A stretch of 64,000 nt of DNA from Varibaculum prostatecancerukia (GTDB lineage: Bacteria; Actinomycetota; Actinomycetes; Actinomycetales; Actinomycetaceae). How positions within the stretch are numbered: the first letter of the stretch is position 1; the number at the start of each line of letters is the position of its first letter. Under the pieces are notes generated by a model that made no database searches, was not told the DNA's origin, and saw only the letters and a list, made by a program, of their open reading frames with translations. Shown here in pieces: positions 59,176 through 64,000 of the stretch. The DNA lies in NCBI RefSeq assembly GCF_943169825.2, contig NZ_OW968402.1:1302001-1366000 (forward strand). Reading direction: 5' to 3'. The translations under genes were made by a program, and so were the position numbers.

Positions 59176-60018
59176 CTAGTCGTGTTTCTTTTCTCGAGTT
59201 ACCCGCGACTTGCGGGAAGTAGCTAGCGCCGGATGCGCCCCGGCCGCCACCATTTCAGCCACCAAGGATTGCGGATTATTTGACATTACCAAAGCCGAAC
59301 CGATTAGGACTGCATCCGCGCCTTGCTGGGCATAGTTAAAAACATCGTGCGGGCCGGCTACCCCAGATTCGGCCACGGCCACTACTTGCTCGGGAATCAC
59401 ATCCACTATTTGCGCGAAAGTATCCATATTAAAATCAAGAGTGCGCAGGTCTTGGGCATTTACTCCGATAACCTGGGCTCCGGCTTCCAGAGCTCGGAAG
59501 GCCTCTAGGCGGGAATGAACCTCGACTATCGCCGTCATCCCCAGGGAATGTGCCCTCTCTACTAGGGAAGTTACTACTGTAGGCTCCGCGGAAGTTTGCA
59601 GAATCAAGATTAGGTCAGCACCTAACGCTCGGGCTTCATGTACCTGGTAGGGGGTAATCACGAAGTCCTTATAAAGAACCGGGACTGCTACCGCCGCCCG
59701 CACCTGCCGTAAATCCTCAATGGAACCACAAAAGAAATTCTTTTCGGTAGACACCGAGATCACCGAGGCTCCCCCTGCCTCGTAGGCACGCGCTAGTGCC
59801 GCCACATCTGGTACTTCCCGCAAGAATCCTCCGCCGGGAGTAGCCCGTTTTATTTCCGCAATTACCGAAACTGCGCCCTCAGTGCGTAGCGCCTGAACCC
59901 CATCTTGAGGGTGAGGACGCTGGGATGCTAACTTTTTTATCTCGGCGAGGCTAATCTCAGATTCGCGCCGAGCCACCTCTTGGCGCACGCCGGCAAGCAA
60001 ACGTTCCAAAGCGTTCAT
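59176..60018 (-). CDS. trpC: Indole-3-glycerol-phosphate synthase
   Basis: This 280-residue TIM-barrel enzyme closes the indole ring in tryptophan synthesis. VIAEIKRATPGGG near residue 53 (catalytic Lys), SVSTEKNFFCGS near 88, VLYKDFVITPYQV near 113, GVNAQDLRTLDFN near 182 and AESGVAGPHDVF near 215 mark the family. It is in a run with lgt; other trp genes are not in the window. Confidence 0.96.
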   Translation of the reverse strand: MNALERLLAGVRQEVARRESEISLAEIKKLASQRPHPQDGVQALRTEGAVSVIAEIKRATPGGGFLREVPDVAALARAYEAGGASVISVSTEKNFFCGSIEDLRQVRAAVAVPVLYKDFVITPYQVHEARALGADLILILQTSAEPTVVTSLVERAHSLGMTAIVEVHSRLEAFRALEAGAQVIGVNAQDLRTLDFNMDTFAQIVDVIPEQVVAVAESGVAGPHDVFNYAQQGADAVLIGSALVMSNNPQSLVAEMVAAGAHPALATSRKSRVTREKKHD

Positions 60019-60071
60019 CTGAGTATCACCTCCGAGACTATGTTATGTATTTGTCACCTTGAGTAAAAACT

Positions 60072-60449
60072 CTAGCTACTATTTGAACGTTCCCCCACTA
60101 GGGCAGGCAGCCTCCCGCCGGCTTCAAAGCAGCTGCGGCGCCCGGTGTGACAAGCTGCGCCCACCTGGTCAACTTGGATTAGGAGGGCGTCCCCATCGCA
60201 ATCAATCTGCACCTGCTTTACATATTGCGCGTGTCCCGAGGTGTCGCCCTTGCGCCAGTACTGGGAGCGTGAACGCGACCAGAAAGTGACCCGACCAGTA
60301 CTTAAGGTGCGCCGCAGCGCCTCGTCATTCATATAACCAACCATTAAGACTTGCCCGCTTTGCCAGTCCTGGATTACCGCACAAACCAGCCCTGCCGCAT
60401 CGCGTTTCAAACGGCTAGCTACCTGCGGATCTAAAGTTTGTTCATTCAC
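60072..60449 (-). CDS. hisI: Phosphoribosyl-AMP cyclohydrolase
   Basis: This 125-residue, stand-alone HisI (no HisE fusion) opens the adenine ring in histidine synthesis. [38 protein letters not shown] and the Zn/Mg ligands in [20 protein letters not shown] then TGRRSCF are complete. Its start overlaps the hisF stop by 4 bp. Confidence 0.96.
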   Translation of the reverse strand: MNEQTLDPQVASRLKRDAAGLVCAVIQDWQSGQVLMVGYMNDEALRRTLSTGRVTFWSRSRSQYWRKGDTSGHAQYVKQVQIDCDGDALLIQVDQVGAACHTGRRSCFEAGGRLPALVGERSNSS

Positions 60450-61216
60450 CGAACTTCAAACCCCGCTTCTTTTAGCCCCGCTTTTACCTGCGAAATTGCA
60501 ATCTCCCCGAAGTGGAAGACGCTGGCTGCTAGCACTGCGTCTGCCCCGGCTCGCACCGCCTGCACAAAATGTTCAACTTTGCCGGCTCCCCCAGAGGCAA
60601 TCAAAGGCACCGCCACCTGCGAGCGCACCTGCTCTAACATTTCCAGGTCAAAACCAGTTTTCACTCCGTCGGCATCCATAGAGTTTAAAAGGATTTCCCC
60701 TGCTCCCCGCGCAGTTACTTCCCGACACCACTCCAAGGCGTCAATACCGGTAGAGCGGGTTCCCCCGTGGGTAGTGACTTCAAATCCACTGGGAGTTTCC
60801 ACTCCGGCAGGGCAGCGGCGGGCATCTACGGAGATTACTAACACTTGATTGCCGAAGCGCTTCGCTATCCGGTCAATTAAATCCGGGTCAGCAATCGCGG
60901 CAGTATTAACCCCTACCTTGTCAGCACCTGCCCCCAACAGCTGTTCAACGTCGGCAACTGAACGCACCCCACCACCTACGGTGAGCGGCACAAATACCCG
61001 CTCGGCACAGCGCTGCACGGTTTGCACCATGGTGGCACGCCCCTCTTTAGAAGCCGAGACATCCAGGAAGGTAATTTCGTCGGCGCCTTCCTCGCTATAG
61101 CGTTCTGCCAGTTCCACCGGGTCGCCAGCATCTCGCAGGTTCTGGAAGTTCACGCCCTTAACCACGCGTCCCTGATCAACATCTAGGCAAGGAATCACCC
61201 TTATCGCTACCGCCAT
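60446..61216 (-). CDS. hisF: Imidazole glycerol phosphate synthase, cyclase subunit
   Basis: This 256-residue TIM barrel cyclises PRFAR with ammonia from HisH, giving IGP and [23 protein letters not shown] near residue 7 and [14 protein letters not shown] near 50 hold the catalytic and phosphate residues, followed by [17 protein letters not shown] and [13 protein letters not shown]. The 3' end is coupled to hisI. HisH is not in the window. Confidence 0.97.
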   Translation of the reverse strand: MAVAIRVIPCLDVDQGRVVKGVNFQNLRDAGDPVELAERYSEEGADEITFLDVSASKEGRATMVQTVQRCAERVFVPLTVGGGVRSVADVEQLLGAGADKVGVNTAAIADPDLIDRIAKRFGNQVLVISVDARRCPAGVETPSGFEVTTHGGTRSTGIDALEWCREVTARGAGEILLNSMDADGVKTGFDLEMLEQVRSQVAVPLIASGGAGKVEHFVQAVRAGADAVLAASVFHFGEIAISQVKAGLKEAGFEVR

Positions 61217-61333
61217 TTAGCCCTCCTTAGAGTGTTCTGGTCTCAGTCTAGGAAACTACTTTCGGCGGCGGCAAAAACTGCCGTCTACTGGACTTAAGAC
61301 AGAACCAGCACAGATAGCGAGGCGCGCCACGGC

Positions 61334-62419
61334 TTAGTTGGCAGGTGCCAATACATCCATAATTACCGCCAACGCGCTATCTCCGGTGGCTTGATCAGCA
61401 GGAATGATTGCCAAGATTCGGGAGTTGGCACGCAAATCTGTTAGCTGTTGCGACAGAGATTGGAAAGTACTTCCCCCTAAAATCTCTTGCGGACCAGCCT
61501 TACCCCAGGTGTAGGCACGAGTCTTGCCCGAATCCAACTCCCACACCCCGTATTGAGCCAGGATTTTCTGCTTCGGATCTAGTTGCTGCCCTTTCCCTGG
61601 CACCAAAACCGAGGTAAATGCTTCTTTAGGGTGCGTCTCGGATGCTGATTCAAACTGGGGCAACCCTGCAGGGAAACTAAAAGTTACTCCCGCCTCTGGC
61701 GGAATCTGCAGCTTGGAAGCATAGACCGCGGTGGGCAAAATGTCGATAATATCTATTTCCATCGCGGTGGTGCCATCATTGGCAGTTGCCGGACGGTGGG
61801 CAATCACCCGGGAGCCTTCACGCTGCCCTACCACCTCCGATAGTAAGCCTGCAGGTAGAGTCGAGGCATTTGCTTTACCAGCAAATAAGTTAGCTTTACC
61901 TCCTTTAGAGACTAGCTTGCCGGTCACGCCCTCATAAACGCTAACCATTACCCGCACATCGGTATTTTCCTTTACCAGCGGACCTTTTCCCCTTATGGCT
62001 AGGCGCGAGTTTGGCAGGGTGAAGGGCATGCGCCCTTGGAACTGAACTACCGGTTGTTCTCCCAACTTTCCACTAACTTTTACCCGGGTGGAAACCCCGC
62101 TCATTTCTTGTGTACGACTGGCCTGCCAAAGATAAAAACCTAAAACCACGCAAGCAGCTACTGCCACTATCGCGAGCAAAGCCAACCACCACTTCAGAAT
62201 ACGGGCAGGCACCGGGGTCTTCTTGGCGGATACTTCCGTTTTTCGAGAGGGGTAACGCCGCGCTCGCAGTGCTATCGGGGATAGGTGAGGACGTTTGGGC
62301 GGGGCAAGGGGGGTAGGTTGCGGGATTCTATCCCCGAAAATAGTTGCGCCCGACTCTCCCTTTTGTAGGTGATCTTCCGGCATAGCTGCCGATCCCGCCA
62401 AGGGCTTTTGATTCTTCAT
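61334..62419 (-). CDS. Membrane-anchored protein with degenerate FKBP-like domains
   Basis: This 361-residue protein has a polar, Pro/Arg-rich cytosolic N-terminus of about 75 residues, one membrane helix (WWLALLAIVAVAACVVLGFY) and an outer part with two related domains. The first (GKGPLVKENTDVRVMVSVYE...LLSEVVGQREGSRVIA) follows the FKBP peptidyl-prolyl isomerase outline, but the usual aromatic active-site residues are not evident. FKBP-type lipoproteins are common next to pafA in actinobacteria; here a helix replaces the lipobox. Enzymatic activity is doubtful. It overlaps the pafA stop by 4 bp. Confidence 0.7.
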   Translation of the reverse strand: MKNQKPLAGSAAMPEDHLQKGESGATIFGDRIPQPTPLAPPKRPHLSPIALRARRYPSRKTEVSAKKTPVPARILKWWLALLAIVAVAACVVLGFYLWQASRTQEMSGVSTRVKVSGKLGEQPVVQFQGRMPFTLPNSRLAIRGKGPLVKENTDVRVMVSVYEGVTGKLVSKGGKANLFAGKANASTLPAGLLSEVVGQREGSRVIAHRPATANDGTTAMEIDIIDILPTAVYASKLQIPPEAGVTFSFPAGLPQFESASETHPKEAFTSVLVPGKGQQLDPKQKILAQYGVWELDSGKTRAYTWGKAGPQEILGGSTFQSLSQQLTDLRANSRILAIIPADQATGDSALAVIMDVLAPAN

Positions 62420-63798
62420 GCTCGCTCCTGTAGTTCGAGCAACAGTTTATCGAGGATTTCGCCCTCACTTGCAAAAGGATCCCCGAGCATCACCGTTGGC
62501 ATTTTAGATTCATCAATGCGTACGTGTAACCAGTCTACTGAAACATCTCTACGTAGCCGCTCCGCTTCCCGTAAAACCTTGCCCCGGATATTTGCCCTGG
62601 TAGTGCAGGGAGGATAAGTTTTCGCAGTCGCTATTTCTTCACGGGTTAGCAATTGTCGCATCAGTCCTGCCCGCTTCAGCGCCGGGGCTAGACCAGCCGC
62701 AGTAATATCGTGATAAGCCAAATCAAGACGCGAAATCACCGCCGAGTTCATAGGAACCTGGTGCCGCTTTGCACTTTGCTCCAGAAGATTCTTCTTAATC
62801 ACCCAATCTATCTCGGTGTTTACCGCCCCAAAGTCTTCTTCCTGGAAACATTGCAGGGTCCGCTCCCACAGTTCTAAGGGGTCAAAATCGCCTACTTTTA
62901 TCCGTTCCCGGGTAGCTTCCAACTCCCCGGCATCACTTAGAGTGTTAATAACCCGCTGGTAGATACGGTTTTGAATCTCTACCGCATCTAGGTAACCGCC
63001 CGCCTTGAGCTTTAGGGGAGCCCGCCCCGATAAATCCGCGTTAATTTCTCGAATTGCGCTCATCGGGTCAGCAATTGCCAGGTCAGCCAGATTAAGCGAA
63101 CAGTCAATCGCATCCAGTAAAGCAATCGTCATCCCCACTTTTAGGGCGGTAGTGGCTTCACCGATATTAGAGTCCCCTACGATTACGTGCATCCGGCGAT
63201 ATTCGCTAGAGTCCGCGAGCGGTTCATCACGAGTGTTGATAATGGGACGCGCCCGGGTAGTGGCCGCCGAAATCGGATCATACATTTTATCGGCGCGCTG
63301 AGAGAAATGATATCCTCCCTCTTCATCGATTAGCCCGGCTCCCACCAGGATTTGGCGGGTAATAAAGAAGGCGATTAGCGCATCTGCCATTCCCATAAAA
63401 TCGGCGGAGCGATGCAGCAGATAGTTTTCGTGGCACCCGCAAGAGTTCCCCTGAGAGTCACGATTATTCTTAAAAAGGTGAATCTGACCGTTAATACCAT
63501 CAGCTGCTAGTTGCTGATTAGTGGTGGCTACCAGATCGGAAAAAATTTCTTGTCCCGCTATGTCTTGCGCCAGTAAATCCGTTAAGCAGTCACATTCGGC
63601 AGTCGCATATTCCGGATGTGCCCCCACATCCAGGTAAAGGCGTCCTCCGTTACCTAAGAACACATTGGAGGAACGATGACGGTTAACTACCGGGTTGAAG
63701 AGGCGGCGTGCAGCCTGTTCCGCATCGATGGGGGGACGCCCCTGAGGGGCAGCACAAATAATGCCATACTCGGTTTCTATCCCGAAGATTCTCCGCAA
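62416..63798 (-). CDS. pafA: Pup-protein ligase
   Basis: This 460-residue enzyme attaches Pup to lysines of target proteins using ATP. The N-terminal RRIFGIETEYGI, FLGNGGRLYLDVGAHPEYAT (Mg2+/ATP site), HLFKNNRDSQGNSCGCHENY and VIVGDSNIGEATTALKVG segments are diagnostic, with the Pup-binding C-terminal domain ending normally. It begins 3 bp after the pup stop. Confidence 0.97.
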   Translation of the reverse strand: MRRIFGIETEYGIICAAPQGRPPIDAEQAARRLFNPVVNRHRSSNVFLGNGGRLYLDVGAHPEYATAECDCLTDLLAQDIAGQEIFSDLVATTNQQLAADGINGQIHLFKNNRDSQGNSCGCHENYLLHRSADFMGMADALIAFFITRQILVGAGLIDEEGGYHFSQRADKMYDPISAATTRARPIINTRDEPLADSSEYRRMHVIVGDSNIGEATTALKVGMTIALLDAIDCSLNLADLAIADPMSAIREINADLSGRAPLKLKAGGYLDAVEIQNRIYQRVINTLSDAGELEATRERIKVGDFDPLELWERTLQCFQEEDFGAVNTEIDWVIKKNLLEQSAKRHQVPMNSAVISRLDLAYHDITAAGLAPALKRAGLMRQLLTREEIATAKTYPPCTTRANIRGKVLREAERLRRDVSVDWLHVRIDESKMPTVMLGDPFASEGEILDKLLLELQERA

Positions 63799-63801
63799 GG
63801 G

Positions 63802-63984
63802 TTATTCCCCACCCTTTTGTACGAAGCCTTCCACAAAGGCTTGGGCATCGGTTTCCAGCACGGTATCGATTTGCTCTAAGAGGGCGTCTATCGCGGGAGC
63901 GTTGATTTGTACCTGCGCAGCTTCTACCGCCTCGTCAAGAGCATCATTCTTCCCGCCGGGGGCATTTATTTGTTCCTGTACCAC
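63802..63984 (-). CDS. pup: Prokaryotic ubiquitin-like protein Pup
   Basis: The GTG start with AGGAGG 8 nt upstream gives 60 residues ending FVEGFVQKGGE. The C-terminal Gly-Gly-Glu is ready for ligation, so deamidation by Dop is not needed for activation. The helical, acidic core DALLEQIDTVLETDAQAFVE is typical. It is directly followed by pafA. The proteasome genes that separate or follow them in mycobacteria are absent here. Confidence 0.96.
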   Translation of the reverse strand: MVQEQINAPGGKNDALDEAVEAAQVQINAPAIDALLEQIDTVLETDAQAFVEGFVQKGGE

Positions 63985-64000
63985 TTTTATTTCCTCCTAA

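Overview
The window looks like chromosome of an actinomycete of moderate G+C content, most likely from the Actinomycetaceae (Varibaculum- or Mobiluncus-like; this placement is an inference). The supporting evidence is a pup-pafA pair, GTP-dependent PEP carboxykinase, DtxR/IdeR-type iron boxes (TTAGG..GGCT.ACCTAA), a cysteine-free ribosomal protein L32 and many GTG starts. Housekeeping anchors are pckG, rpmF, cysK-cysE, an M18 aminopeptidase, uvrB, pyk, lgt, trpC, hisI, hisF, pafA and pup.

Left part (1-17.4 kb): a gene start runs off the left edge, followed by small relics that include a decayed phage portal protein with an in-frame stop (972-1229). After pckG comes a five-gene operon behind an iron box: an ECF transporter (S, T and fused double ATPase) followed by two ABC exporter-fold proteins of the YbtPQ/IrtAB kind, presumably for uptake of an iron compound. 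Next are a BspA-like LPXTG wall protein with ten 25-residue repeats and a small methyltransferase. A GIY-YIG/DUF4357 gene is then split in two (13012-13716 and 16257-16412) by a segment of about 2.5 kb carrying an MFS exporter, its divergent TetR repressor with a perfect 27-bp palindromic operator, and a decayed helicase-like tail.

Second accessory region (17.5-27.2 kb): a repeat of about 160 bp occurs in full at 17601 and 24350 and as a deleted copy at 21168. The right copy abuts tRNA-Gly. Between the copies lie an Abi_2 (AbiD/F) HEPN gene with a structured leader, a serine-recombinase relic, a GntR-ABC operon and a PadR-DUF5808-PLDc_N-ABC operon. A second GntR-ABC operon with a perfect operator over its promoter lies to the right, after two tRNA genes, a terminator and a nested inverted repeat.

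Middle (27.2-43.9 kb): rpmF and a YigZ-family gene; cysK-cysE behind a probable cysteine-codon leader peptide; an unknown coiled-coil protein; an aminopeptidase; tRNA-Val; a TPP-riboswitch operon for a thiamine precursor (APH-type kinase, lipoprotein, permease, ATPase, and a second NMT1/THI5-like protein without a signal peptide); and, on the minus strand, uvrB, a P-type ATPase, a yybP-ykoY-type element and terC.

Iron island (43.9-55.6 kb): tRNA-Pro(GGG) carries the left copy of an exact 32-bp direct repeat whose second copy lies at 55551. The 11.6 kb between them hold two minus-strand operons, each behind an iron box. One encodes DUF4418 plus a FtsX/LolD-type ABC pair. The other encodes FTR1, P19, DUF2318, two MacB-like permeases, an ATPase, an FMN-binding lipoprotein and ApbE. 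Together these form a P19-type iron uptake system that has a flavinylated redox protein and its flavin transferase. No integrase remains, but a transposase tail sits at the right end.

Right part (55.6-64 kb): a nitroreductase, a small gene with its own promoter and terminator, and conserved minus-strand core genes ending in pafA and pup, with no proteasome genes between them.
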